Assembly (NCBI RefSeq): GCF_003989515.1
Contig: NZ_RBLU01000011.1
Location: 1-51,197 of the forward strand
Origin: Curtobacterium sp. HSID17257
GTDB lineage: Bacteria > Actinomycetota > Actinomycetes > Actinomycetales > Microbacteriaceae
Length of the DNA: 51,197 bases
Direction of reading: 5' to 3'
Of the stretch, positions 42,699 through 50,938 are shown piece after piece. A program made the translations under genes and the position numbers. Position 1 is the first letter of the stretch. Each line of letters begins with the position of its first letter. Below the pieces are notes generated by a model. The model saw nothing but the letters and a program-made list of their open reading frames with translations, was not told the DNA's origin and made no database searches.

Positions 42699-45185
42699 TC
42701 ACTCCAGTTCGAGGGTCGCCGAACCCGCGAGGTCGACGACCGACGCGCCGACGTGGAGCTCGAACGTCCCCGGCTCGTACCGCCAGGCTCCGTCCCAGTG
42801 CGCGAAGGCACGCGCCGGGACCTCGACCGACACCTCGGTGGACTCCCCCGCGCCGAGCCGGACGGGCGCGAACCCGACGAGCCACCGCACCGGACGGTCC
42901 ACCGACGACTCCGCACGCGAGGCGTAGACCTGCACGACGTGCTTCCCGGCGCGGTCACCCGTGTTCGCGACGGTCGCGGTGACGATCGCGGCGTCGCCCT
43001 CGGTCACGGTCGGCGACGCGGAGACGCCGTCGATCGTCCACGTGGTGTAGCCGAGGCCGTGCCCGAAGGGGTAGGCGGGCTCGGTGCCCGCGCGCAGCCA
43101 GGCGCGGTAGCCGACGTGCACGCCCTCGTCGTACGCGACCTTGCCGTCGACCGGCGTGACGTCCTGCACCGGGACGTCGGCGAGGGTGACCGGCCACGTG
43201 GTGGGCAGGCGACCACCGGGCTCCGCGGCTCCGGTCAGGACGTCGGCGAGCGCGTTGCCGTACTCCTGTCCGCCGAACCAGGTCAGGAGCACCGCGGCGA
43301 CGTCGTCACGCCAGGGCATCTCGACCGGCGAACCGGAGTTCACCACGACGATCGTGTTCGGGTTCGCGGCGGCGACGGCACGGACCAGGTCGTCCTGGTG
43401 GCCGGGCAGTGCGAGCGACGAGCGGTCGTAGCCCTCGGACTCGACCTTGCTGTTCGTGCCGACGACGACGATCGCCACGTCGGCGTCGCGGGCCGTGGCG
43501 ACCGCGGCCTCGATCAGCGCTGCGGGGTCGGCGTCGCTCGGCTCGGTGCCGAACTGGTAGGCGAGCACCCCGCCGAGCGCCTCGTCCTGCACGATGTCGT
43601 GCTCGATCCGGATCGCGAGCTGCTGCCCCGCCTCGACCGACACCGGCACCGAACGCGCGGGCGGGTTGAGGAACGCCGCGCCGAGCTGGTCGCCCTCGAC
43701 GGGGACGGTCTCGTCGAGCAGGAGCGCACCGTCGACCCACATGCGCGAACGGCCGGCGGCGCCGATGCCGATCCGCACGGTGCCCGTCGTCTCGGCCGTG
43801 TAGGTCGTGGTGACGTCGAGTCGGTCGGACTCCCGGATCGGGGCGTCGCCGCCGAACCAGAACAGGGCGGTGGCACGGCGGTCCTCGACGAAGACCTCCT
43901 CGCCGTCCTTGACGAACGCGACCCGTGCTCCGGGCTCGCCGGTCGCGGGGTTCGTGATGGTCGACAGCGGGAACTCGGCGATGCCCTCCTGCACGACGGC
44001 ACCGATGGCGTAGTCCACCGTCGCGCCCGGGAAGGCTGCGCGGATGCCCTCGATGGGCGTGACGACGTGCTCGGGCACCACCGTCGCCGATCCGCCGCCC
44101 TGGGTGCGGGCCTGGTCGGCGTTGTGCCCGAGGAGCGCGATCCGCGACACCGCAGCTGCGTCGAGCGGCAGGATCCCGGTGTTGCGCACCAGGACGGTGC
44201 CCTCGGCCTCGGCCTCGCGGACGAACGCGACGCCGTCCTCGACGTGCACGGGCTCGGCCGCGACGGGCTCGAAGCCCTCGAGCGCGCCGACGCGGGCAGC
44301 CAGGGTCAGGATGCGCCGGACCTTGCGGTCGATCGCCTCCACCGGGACCTCGCCCGACTCGACCGCCTGCAGCAGCGGCCCCTCGCTCCACCACTGGTTC
44401 GGGCCGGGCATCGCGACGTCCTGCGACGCCTTCGCCGCGTCGACCGAGCGGACGCCGGTCCAGTCGGACACGACGATGCCGTCGAAGCCCCACTCCGAGT
44501 TGAGCGGGGTCTCGAGCAGGTCGTTCTCGGACGCGGTGACGCCGTTGATCGCGTTGTAGGACGACATGACCGCCCAGGCGTGCGCCTCGGTCACGGCCTT
44601 CTCGAACGCGAGCAGGTACAGCTCGCGGAGGGCACGGTCCGACACCTCGGTCGAGGCGGTGAAGCGGTCGGTCTCGTAGTCGTTGGCGACGTAGTGCTTC
44701 GGGGTCGCGGCGACGCCGTTCTCCTGCACGCCGTCGACGTACGACGCCGCGAGGTCCCCGGTGAGCACCGGGTCCTCGCTGAACGCCTCGAAGTGTCGGC
44801 CGCCGAGCGGGGAGCGGTGCAGGTTGATGGTCGGACCGAGCACGACGTCGACGCCCTTGCGACGCGCCTCGACCGCCGCCGCGGCGCCGTAGCGCTTCGC
44901 GATCGCCCGGTCCCAGCTCGCCGACAGCGCGGTGGCGGACGGCAGGTTGAGCGACGGGTCGCGCTCGTCCCAGACCTCGCCGCGAACGCCGGAGGGGCCA
45001 TCGGACATCAGGATCCGGCGCAGCCCGATCTTCTCGACCGGCCAGGTCGTCCAGAAGTCGCGTCCGGTCAGGAGCTGGACCTTCTCCTCGGTCGTCAGCT
45101 GCCCGAGGAGCGCGTCGATGCGCTCGGCCAGCGGCGACGCGGCGGTCGGACGGGAGGCGCGGGTGGTGTCGTCCACGGTGGTCAC
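42699..45185 (-). CDS. GH3 beta-glucosidase with PA14 domain
   Basis: An 828-residue glycoside hydrolase family 3 enzyme. The N-terminal barrel has LMSDGPSGVRGE (59-70) and KHYVANDYETDR (163-174). The nucleophile is Asp241 in GIVVSDWTGVRS. A PA14 domain is inserted at about 405-520 (FWFGGDAPIRESDRL, then RMWVDGALLLDE), followed by the GH3 C-terminal domain and a fibronectin III-like domain ending at LELE. It should release glucose from beta-glucosides. No signal peptide is seen, so it is probably cytoplasmic. The GTG at 45185 has AAGGGA nine bases upstream. A TetR gene is divergent with a shared operator. Confidence 0.93.
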   Translation of the reverse strand: MTTVDDTTRASRPTAASPLAERIDALLGQLTTEEKVQLLTGRDFWTTWPVEKIGLRRILMSDGPSGVRGEVWDERDPSLNLPSATALSASWDRAIAKRYGAAAAVEARRKGVDVVLGPTINLHRSPLGGRHFEAFSEDPVLTGDLAASYVDGVQENGVAATPKHYVANDYETDRFTASTEVSDRALRELYLLAFEKAVTEAHAWAVMSSYNAINGVTASENDLLETPLNSEWGFDGIVVSDWTGVRSVDAAKASQDVAMPGPNQWWSEGPLLQAVESGEVPVEAIDRKVRRILTLAARVGALEGFEPVAAEPVHVEDGVAFVREAEAEGTVLVRNTGILPLDAAAVSRIALLGHNADQARTQGGGSATVVPEHVVTPIEGIRAAFPGATVDYAIGAVVQEGIAEFPLSTITNPATGEPGARVAFVKDGEEVFVEDRRATALFWFGGDAPIRESDRLDVTTTYTAETTGTVRIGIGAAGRSRMWVDGALLLDETVPVEGDQLGAAFLNPPARSVPVSVEAGQQLAIRIEHDIVQDEALGGVLAYQFGTEPSDADPAALIEAAVATARDADVAIVVVGTNSKVESEGYDRSSLALPGHQDDLVRAVAAANPNTIVVVNSGSPVEMPWRDDVAAVLLTWFGGQEYGNALADVLTGAAEPGGRLPTTWPVTLADVPVQDVTPVDGKVAYDEGVHVGYRAWLRAGTEPAYPFGHGLGYTTWTIDGVSASPTVTEGDAAIVTATVANTGDRAGKHVVQVYASRAESSVDRPVRWLVGFAPVRLGAGESTEVSVEVPARAFAHWDGAWRYEPGTFELHVGASVVDLAGSATLELE

Positions 45186-45271
45186 GATGGTCGGTCCCTT
45201 CGTTGTGCGACGGGCGCCGGGGCATGACCTCCGCGCGCCTTCGTCGGCGGCTGGCGTCAGCGTAGCAGGCA

Positions 45272-45292
45272 AAACCTATCGCGAGTAGGTTT
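45272..45292. promoter_or_regulatory. TetR-type operator between GH3 and tetR-like genes
   Basis: AAACCTA (45272-45278) and TAGGTTT (45286-45292) form a perfect inverted repeat with a 7-nt spacer that itself holds TCGCGA. It lies in the divergent region, near the -35 position relative to TACGCT at 45313-45318. Confidence 0.72.
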
Positions 45293-45324
45293 CTCGGGCC
45301 GGTATCGCGCTGTACGCTCGCGCC

Positions 45325-45927
45325 ATGGCACGACGGGGTTCGTACGCGAAGGGGATCGCGAAGCGCGAGGAGATCCTCACGGTCGCGCTCGACCTCGTCG
45401 CACGGCAGGGGTTCCGGCGCACGAGCATCAAGGACATCGCCGACGCGGTCGGTCTCACCCAGGCCGGGCTGCTGCACTACTTCGACTCGAAGGACGACCT
45501 CTGGGTGGAGATCCTCCGGCGTCGCGACGAGGTCGACCTGGCGCACGACTGGGGTACCGCGGCCGAGGACCCCGGCGCGTTCCTCGCGGCGATCGTCCGG
45601 CACAACACCGAGGTCCCCGGCCTCGTGCAGATGTTCGTGAACCTGTCCGCCGCCGCCGCGACCGACGCCGAGCACCCCGCGCACGAGTACTTCCGCGAAC
45701 GCTACGAGCGCAGCCGGGGCGACTTCGCACGGGACTTCCGCGCGATGCAGCAGGACGGGCGGCTCCGCACCGACGTGGACACCGAGCAGCTGGCGAGCGT
45801 GCTCCTGGCGATCTCGGACGGCATGCAGATCCAGTGGCTGTACGACCCGTCGCGGGACATGGCCGAGCACGTCGAGCTCGTCGCGCGGCTCGCGGTCGCC
45901 CAGTCCGTCACGCCCGCCTCGGCCTGA
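45325..45927 (+). CDS. TetR-family regulator
   Basis: A 200-residue repressor. The N-terminal helix-turn-helix is REEILTVALDLVARQGFRRT, then IKDIADAVGLTQAGLLHYF (about residues 14-55). A helical ligand-binding domain follows. It is divergent from the GH3 beta-glucosidase, and a perfect inverted repeat lies between them, so it probably controls the enzyme and itself in response to a glucoside or product. The ATG at 45325 has TACGCT exactly six bases upstream, suggesting a leaderless mRNA. Confidence 0.9.
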   Translation: MARRGSYAKGIAKREEILTVALDLVARQGFRRTSIKDIADAVGLTQAGLLHYFDSKDDLWVEILRRRDEVDLAHDWGTAAEDPGAFLAAIVRHNTEVPGLVQMFVNLSAAAATDAEHPAHEYFRERYERSRGDFARDFRAMQQDGRLRTDVDTEQLASVLLAISDGMQIQWLYDPSRDMAEHVELVARLAVAQSVTPASA

Positions 45928-46078
45928 CGGCACCCTGCGGCCGACGCCCGACATCGAGGAGCCGTACCGGGCCGCGCCGCTCGGACAGGTACCACCAGTG
46001 CCTGGTCCCGGTGCAGGCGCGCACGGCAGGATGGGCTCCGGCCGACCAGGCCGTCCGACGACGATGTGGAGTGACGCG

Positions 46079-46945
46079 ATGACGCGTGTTGTGGTGACCG
46101 GAGGCAGCGGCAAGCTCGGACGGGCGGTCGTCCGCGACCTCGACGAGCACGGGTACGACGTGGTCCTGCTCGACCGGGTGCCCTCCCCCGACAAGCCCGA
46201 GCGGGTGCCCTTCGTCCGCATCGACCTGAGCGACTACGGCCAGGTGCTCGGCGCGCTCACCGGCATCGACGACCGCTACGACCGGGTCGACGCCGTGGTG
46301 CACCTCGCCGCCGTGCCCGCGCCGGGTCAGGTGCCCGACGTCGCGCTCATCACGAACAACGTCACCGCGTCGATCAACGTCTTCCACGCCGCCCGCGTCG
46401 CTCGCATCGGGAACGTGGTGTGGGCGTCGAGCGAGACCCTGCTCGGCATCCCGATGGGCGAGCACCACCCGCCGTACCTGCCCGTCGACGAGGAGTTCGC
46501 GGTCCGCCCGCAGTCCTCGTACTCGCTCGGCAAGGCGGTGGAGGAGGAGATGGCCCGCCACTTCACCCGCTGGGACCCGGAGCTCAAGATGATCGGGCTG
46601 CGCTTCTCGAACGTGATGGACGAGACCGACTACCCGTCGTTCCCCTGGGACGCCTCCCCCGAGGCCAAGACCTTCAACCTGTGGTCGTACATCGACTCAC
46701 GCGACGGAGCGCAGGCGGTGCGGAAGTCCCTCGAGGCCGAGCTGACCGGGTTCGAGGCGTTCGTCATCGCGAGCCCCGACACCGTGATGGACACCCCGAC
46801 GATCGAGCTCGTCGAGCGCTTCGTGCCGGACATCGAGCGCCGCACGGACATCGACGGCACGAGCTCCCTGCTCTCGAGCGAGAAGGCCCGCGAGCTCCTC
46901 GGCTACGCCCCCGAGCACACCTGGCGGAACCACCGCTCGCACTGA
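46079..46945 (+). CDS. NAD-dependent epimerase/dehydratase family protein
   Basis: A 288-residue extended SDR. The NAD-binding motif TGGSGKLG is at residues 7-14, LLD is near residue 30, the catalytic Ser is in WASSETLLG, and the Tyr and Lys are in SSYSLGK (Y-x3-K). It resembles sugar-nucleotide epimerases and uronate dehydrogenases, but the substrate is not determined. The ATG at 46079 has GGAG seven bases upstream. It is alone, with a large hairpin after the stop. The 150 bp before it, after the TetR gene, hold nothing I can identify. Confidence 0.85.
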   Translation: MTRVVVTGGSGKLGRAVVRDLDEHGYDVVLLDRVPSPDKPERVPFVRIDLSDYGQVLGALTGIDDRYDRVDAVVHLAAVPAPGQVPDVALITNNVTASINVFHAARVARIGNVVWASSETLLGIPMGEHHPPYLPVDEEFAVRPQSSYSLGKAVEEEMARHFTRWDPELKMIGLRFSNVMDETDYPSFPWDASPEAKTFNLWSYIDSRDGAQAVRKSLEAELTGFEAFVIASPDTVMDTPTIELVERFVPDIERRTDIDGTSSLLSSEKARELLGYAPEHTWRNHRSH

Positions 46946-46952
46946 CCCCTTC

Positions 46953-47024
46953 CGCGGGACGCAACGTCGGCGGTTGCTCGCAGCGCTCCACCGCTGCGAG
47001 CAGCCGCCACAGTTGCGTTCCGCG
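46953..47024. repeat. 72-nt interrupted inverted repeat
   Basis: Left arm blocks are CGCGGGACGCAAC, GGCGG and TGCTCGCAGCG. Right arm blocks are CGCTGCGAGCA, CCGCC and GTTGCGTTCCGCG. Almost all bases pair (one G-T), with small internal bulges. It lies between convergent epimerase and methyltransferase genes, so it could be a bidirectional terminator, but its length and interrupted build suggest a mobile or dispersed element. A partial GGAGGC motif follows at about 47049-47062. Confidence 0.65.
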
Positions 47025-47069
47025 ACCGCGCCGCGTCCGCACTGACCGGACGGGAGGCGCGGGGCGGCC

Positions 47070-48713
47070 TCAGGACGTCGGTGCGAGCAGCAGGCCGTCC
47101 AGCACCAGGTCGCGCACGCGCGGCAGCAGGTCTGCCGCGAGCGCGCGCTCGTCGACGCCGGTGATCTGCGCGATGGCGCCGACGATGGCCGCGACCGACA
47201 GCTCCCCGTCGCAGGCACCCACGAACGCGGCGAGCGCCGTGTCCGCGTCCACGCGTCGGCCGAAGCCGCCGCCCTGCACGAGGGTGATCACCGTCGGGTC
47301 GTCGTTCCCGGGCCAGTAGTGCCGTTCCTCGGTGACGTCACCGGCGACCCGCAGGTGTGCGGCGGAGAGGGCCCCGTCGTCGTGCGCGCCGAGCCACTCG
47401 GCAGCGTCGAGCACCCGCGCGACCGTCGCGCCGAGCCCCACGGGGTTGGAACCGAGCGCCTCGGCGACCCGCTCGGCGCGGCGGAGGCGAGCCGTGCCTC
47501 CCGGCCGACCGGCGTCCGTGGCCGACGCGCGCCGGACGACCACGTACCCGAAGCCGACGCCGGTGACCCGACGCGTGGCGAAGTCGTCGAGCCAGGCGTC
47601 CACGAGCCGGTCGAACGCCTCGGTGCCGGGCTTGGTGCCGCCGTCGCGGATCCAGGTCTCGGCGTATGCCGGAGGGTCCTCGCGCTCCCGTTCGACGACC
47701 CACAGGTCGAGGTCCTCGGCGTCCGCGAACCACGAGCGCACCCGGTCGAGCCCGTCGACGCCCCAGCGGTACTCCCAGTTGCCGAGCAGCTGCGCGGTGC
47801 CTCCGGGCTCGAGGTGGTCGGCGAGCCCTCGGAGCACGGTCTCGACGAGCGCGTCGCCGACCATGCCGCCGTCACGGTACTCGTAGGAGGGCACGTCGTC
47901 GCGACGCGGCGTGATGACGAACGGCGGGTTCGACACGATCCGGTCGAAGCGCTCCCCCGCGACCGGCTCGTAGAGCGACCCGAGCCGGAACTCGATGCCG
48001 TCGATGCCGTTGAGCGCCGCGTTGAACCGGGCGATGTCGAGCGCCCGGCGGGAGATGTCCGTGGCGACGACCTGCTCCGCGAAGCGACGGGCGTGCATGG
48101 CCTGGATCCCGCACCCGGTCCCGAGGTCGAGCACCCGGCGGACCGGCACCGGGACCTGGAGCCCGGAGAGCGTGGTGGACGCGCCACCGATGCCGAGCAC
48201 GTGCTCCTCGCCGAGTGCGGTGCCGAGCGCGAGCTCCCCGAGGTCCGAGACGATCCACCAGCTGCCGGCGCCCTGGTCGTCGACGAAGGCGTAGGGCCGC
48301 AGGTCGACGGTCGGGTGGACCCGTCGGTGCTCGGTGTCCGGCAGCCCGGAGTCGTCGATCTCGTCGCGGTCGGTGCCGGCGTCGGTGCGCAGGAGTCCCG
48401 CGGCCAGGACCCGGTCGAGCCCGGCGGACGGGAACGCCCGCTCGGCGTCGCTCCGGTCGACCGGCAGGCCGAGCACGAACAGTGTCGCGAGGGTGGTCAG
48501 CGGCGTGGTGTCCCGCGCGGCGAGCGCCCGGAGCGCGGCGACCCGCGAGCCCCGGTGCAGCGACGCGGCCGCCTCGGTGCCCCAGAGTGCGTCGATGCGC
48601 TCGACGGTGAAGCCCGCTGCGTCGAGGTCCGCGGCGAGCGCCGTCGTCACCGCGGGGTCGGTCGTGATCGTGGGGAGCTCGTGTGCCGCTGCTGCCCGCG
48701 CCCGCCCGGTCAC
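47070..48713 (-). CDS. Class I SAM-dependent methyltransferase (PrmC/RsmC-like)
   Basis: A 547-residue protein. The N-terminal about 150 residues are helical and winged-helix-like. A SAM-dependent methyltransferase domain follows, with motif I VLDLGTGCGIQAMHA and the N6-adenine/glutamine-type motif SNPPFVI. The C-terminal 120 residues are an unknown domain. The NPPF motif suggests methylation of an amide or an exocyclic amine, as in PrmC and rRNA methyltransferases. The GTG start overlaps the stop of the ArsR gene as GTGA (48710-48713), so it is translated together with that regulator. Confidence 0.85.
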   Translation of the reverse strand: MTGRARAAAAHELPTITTDPAVTTALAADLDAAGFTVERIDALWGTEAAASLHRGSRVAALRALAARDTTPLTTLATLFVLGLPVDRSDAERAFPSAGLDRVLAAGLLRTDAGTDRDEIDDSGLPDTEHRRVHPTVDLRPYAFVDDQGAGSWWIVSDLGELALGTALGEEHVLGIGGASTTLSGLQVPVPVRRVLDLGTGCGIQAMHARRFAEQVVATDISRRALDIARFNAALNGIDGIEFRLGSLYEPVAGERFDRIVSNPPFVITPRRDDVPSYEYRDGGMVGDALVETVLRGLADHLEPGGTAQLLGNWEYRWGVDGLDRVRSWFADAEDLDLWVVEREREDPPAYAETWIRDGGTKPGTEAFDRLVDAWLDDFATRRVTGVGFGYVVVRRASATDAGRPGGTARLRRAERVAEALGSNPVGLGATVARVLDAAEWLGAHDDGALSAAHLRVAGDVTEERHYWPGNDDPTVITLVQGGGFGRRVDADTALAAFVGACDGELSVAAIVGAIAQITGVDERALAADLLPRVRDLVLDGLLLAPTS

Positions 48714-49087
48714 GCGGGGGCCTCCACGCGCATGACGGAGGCGGGGACCTGCCACGCGGCCACCAGGTCGAGCAGCCCGGGGAAGCGCTGCTGCACGTCC
48801 TCGATCCGGACCCGGCTCGAGCGCGTCAGCCCCTCCTGGTGCTGCTCGAGCAGGCCGGCCTCGCGCAGGACACGGAAGTGGTGCGTCAGCGTCGACTTCG
48901 GTCGGTCGACCCCGACCCACCCGCAGCTGCGGACGCCGCCGGCCGCGTCCACCAGGTAGCGGTGCAGGATCGTGAGCCGGATCGGGTCGCTCAGTGCGTC
49001 GAGCACGACGGGCAGGTCCAGCTCGGCGACGGTCGGCTGCGGCAGGCGTTCTGGGGTGACGACGGAGTCCACGGGCGCGGCGGGCAT
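48710..49087 (-). CDS. ArsR-like winged-helix regulator
   Basis: A 125-residue winged helix-turn-helix protein. The helices are LDALSDPIRLTILHRYLVDA and the recognition region is RPKSTLTHHFRVLREAGLLE, followed by the wing LTRSSRVRIEDVQQRFPGLL. A Cys in VRSCGWVG is the only obvious metal or redox residue, so the signal is unclear. The ATG at 49087 has TACCGT (49094-49099) exactly six bases upstream, suggesting a leaderless mRNA. Two adjacent inverted repeats lie between it and the divergent MFS gene, and it is likely a repressor of both. Confidence 0.86.
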   Translation of the reverse strand: MPAAPVDSVVTPERLPQPTVAELDLPVVLDALSDPIRLTILHRYLVDAAGGVRSCGWVGVDRPKSTLTHHFRVLREAGLLEQHQEGLTRSSRVRIEDVQQRFPGLLDLVAAWQVPASVMRVEAPA

Positions 49088-49114
49088 GCGACGACGGTAG
49101 CACCGCCGACCGGA

Positions 49115-49174
49115 CAGTACGACTTGCGTCGTACTGATGGACTGCTGTACGAATGCTGTCGTACAGCAGTCCAT
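49115..49174. promoter_or_regulatory. Twin operators between arsR-like and MFS genes
   Basis: Inverted repeat 1: CAGTACGAC (49115-49123) and GTCGTACTG (49128-49136), spacer TTGC. Inverted repeat 2: ATGGACTGCTGTACGA (49137-49152) and TCGTACAGCAGTCCAT (49159-49174), spacer ATGCTG. Both share the core GTACGA/TCGTAC. Repeat 1 overlaps the expected -35 region of the arsR-like gene. Confidence 0.75.
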
Positions 49175-49193
49175 CCGACGGGAAGGCACCACC

Positions 49194-50441
49194 ATGCAGT
49201 CAGCACGCGGAGTCGCGGGGTTCTGGATCCTCGCCGCCATGCTCTTCGTGGCGATGGCCTCGTCCTCGGTCCCGTCCCCGATCTACCCCGTCTACGCCGC
49301 CGAGTGGGACCTCACACCGCTCATGCTCACGGGGGTGTTCGCGATCTACGTCGCCGGGCTCCTCGTCACCATGCTCGTGGCCGGTCGGCTGTCGGACCAC
49401 GTCGGCCGGAAGCCCGTGCTCGTCGCCGGCGGGCTGCTGCTCGTCGTGTCGCTCGTGCTGTTCACCGGTGCCGACGGGTTCACGGCCCTCGTGGTCGACC
49501 GGATCGTGCAGGGCGTCGCGGTCGGGCTGCTCATCGGGGCCCTCGGCGCGGCGCTCATCGACAACTCGCTCGAGCGCTTCCCGTCGCTCGCCGGCGTCCT
49601 GAACGGTGCCGTCCCGCCCTTCGCCCTGGCCACCGGCGCGGTGTCGAGCGGCGCCCTGGTCGAGTGGGGTCCGGCACCGGAGCAGCTCGTCTACGTGCTC
49701 TTCGGCGCGCTCCTGCTGCTGCTCGTCGCCGCCCTGGTCGTCGTGCCCGAGCGGGTCCCCCGCCGACCGGGCGCACTCCGCTCCCTCCGCCCGACCGTGT
49801 CCGTCCCCCGGGCGTCGCGCGCGCTGTTCCGCGGCGTCGCCGGTGCCCTCGTCGCGAGCTGGGCGCTGGGCGGGCTGTTCCTGTCGCTCGTGCCGTCGGC
49901 CCTCGGTGCGGTGTTCGGCATCCACGACCACTTCGCGGCCGGGGCCCTGATCGCGGTCGTCACCGGCGTCGGCGGACTCACCGGACTCGCCATCCAGCGC
50001 CTCGACACGCGCCGGAGCCTGTTCCTCGGACTCGTCGCGCTCATCGTCGGTCCGGTCGTCACCGTGTCGTTCGTGTTCGCGCACTCGCTGCCCGGGCTCG
50101 TCGTCGGCAGTGCGATCGCCGGCGTCGGCTTCGGCGCGGGCTTCCAGGCGCCGCTGCGGATGCTGCTCGCGACCGCCGCCCCCACGCACCGCGCCGGGCT
50201 GTTGTCGTCGGTCTACATCGTCAGCTACCTGGCGTTCGGCGTGCCGGCCGTCGTCGCGGGCCTCGTCGAGCCGGCGTTCGGCTTCGTCCCCGTGCTCGCC
50301 GGCTACGGCGCGTTCATCGTCCTCGCCGCGGCGATCGCCCTCGTGCTGCAGCTCGCGTCGCGCAGCGCGGCCGGGGTCGAGGAGCGTGCCGCCGAGGCCG
50401 TCGAGCGCACGGCGACGGGCTCCGTCCGCACCGCCGACTAG
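49194..50441 (+). CDS. MFS transporter, drug-efflux-like
   Basis: A 415-residue major facilitator with about 12 membrane helices. The motif A loop GRLSDHVGRKPVLV lies between helices 2 and 3, and PSPIYPVYAAEW in the first periplasmic loop is typical of a group of efflux MFS proteins. The substrate is unknown, though drug export is plausible. The ATG at 49194 has GGGAAGG upstream. It is divergent from an ArsR-like regulator with twin operators, so expression is probably induced by a ligand of that regulator. Confidence 0.88.
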   Translation: MQSARGVAGFWILAAMLFVAMASSSVPSPIYPVYAAEWDLTPLMLTGVFAIYVAGLLVTMLVAGRLSDHVGRKPVLVAGGLLLVVSLVLFTGADGFTALVVDRIVQGVAVGLLIGALGAALIDNSLERFPSLAGVLNGAVPPFALATGAVSSGALVEWGPAPEQLVYVLFGALLLLLVAALVVVPERVPRRPGALRSLRPTVSVPRASRALFRGVAGALVASWALGGLFLSLVPSALGAVFGIHDHFAAGALIAVVTGVGGLTGLAIQRLDTRRSLFLGLVALIVGPVVTVSFVFAHSLPGLVVGSAIAGVGFGAGFQAPLRMLLATAAPTHRAGLLSSVYIVSYLAFGVPAVVAGLVEPAFGFVPVLAGYGAFIVLAAAIALVLQLASRSAAGVEERAAEAVERTATGSVRTAD

Positions 50442-50470
50442 GGCCGCCCGGGGCTGGTGTCAGCTCGAGG

Positions 50471-50938
50471 TCAGTGACCCGGTCGCGCCCGGTTCGGTCG
50501 CTGCGCGCGGACCCCGGTGCTGCGGTGCGCATCGGCGTGCGCCGCGTCGACGTCGGCCTTGCCGCGGTCGGCAGCCTTCCGCAGCCACTGCGGCCCGTGC
50601 GCCTTCGCCCAGTCCCAGAAGCGGTGCAGCTGCGCACGCAGCCACGTGATGATGCGGTGGAAGAAGTGGAACTCACTGGCCAGGATCGTCAGGCCGATGA
50701 ACACCACGAGCCACCCCGGACCGGGCAGCGGCACGAGGATGAGCCCGATCACCACGACGAGCCCGCCGACGATCCCGACGAGCACCTTGTAGAACAGGTG
50801 CACACCCGGCCGCGCGTGGATCCACGCGCGCATCCGACGGAACCACCGGAAGCGGTGGTGCCGGTCGTCGGCGTCGGTCTCGGGAGCCGTGGTGTCGGCA
50901 CGCACGACCGCGTCGGGTCGCTCGTGGGTGTCGTCCAT
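50471..50938 (-). CDS. PGPGW (TIGR02611-like) membrane protein
   Basis: A 155-residue membrane protein. The central hydrophobic region has VPLPGPGWLVVFIGL, the PGPGW signature of the TIGR02611 family, with a helix on either side (about residues 48-90). The N-terminus is Arg/Asp/His-rich and the C-terminus is basic. Function is unknown. The ATG at 50938 has TAGGTT (50945-50950) exactly six bases upstream. It ends 29 bp from the convergent MFS stop with no clear hairpin. Confidence 0.86.
   Translation of the reverse strand: MDDTHERPDAVVRADTTAPETDADDRHHRFRWFRRMRAWIHARPGVHLFYKVLVGIVGGLVVVIGLILVPLPGPGWLVVFIGLTILASEFHFFHRIITWLRAQLHRFWDWAKAHGPQWLRKAADRGKADVDAAHADAHRSTGVRAQRPNRARPGH

Noticed and set aside
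42753-45227. An 824-codon plus-strand frame opposite the GH3 gene
   Set aside because: High-GC antisense shadow with Arg/Gly/Val-rich composition and no family pattern; the GH3 protein on the minus strand is unambiguous.
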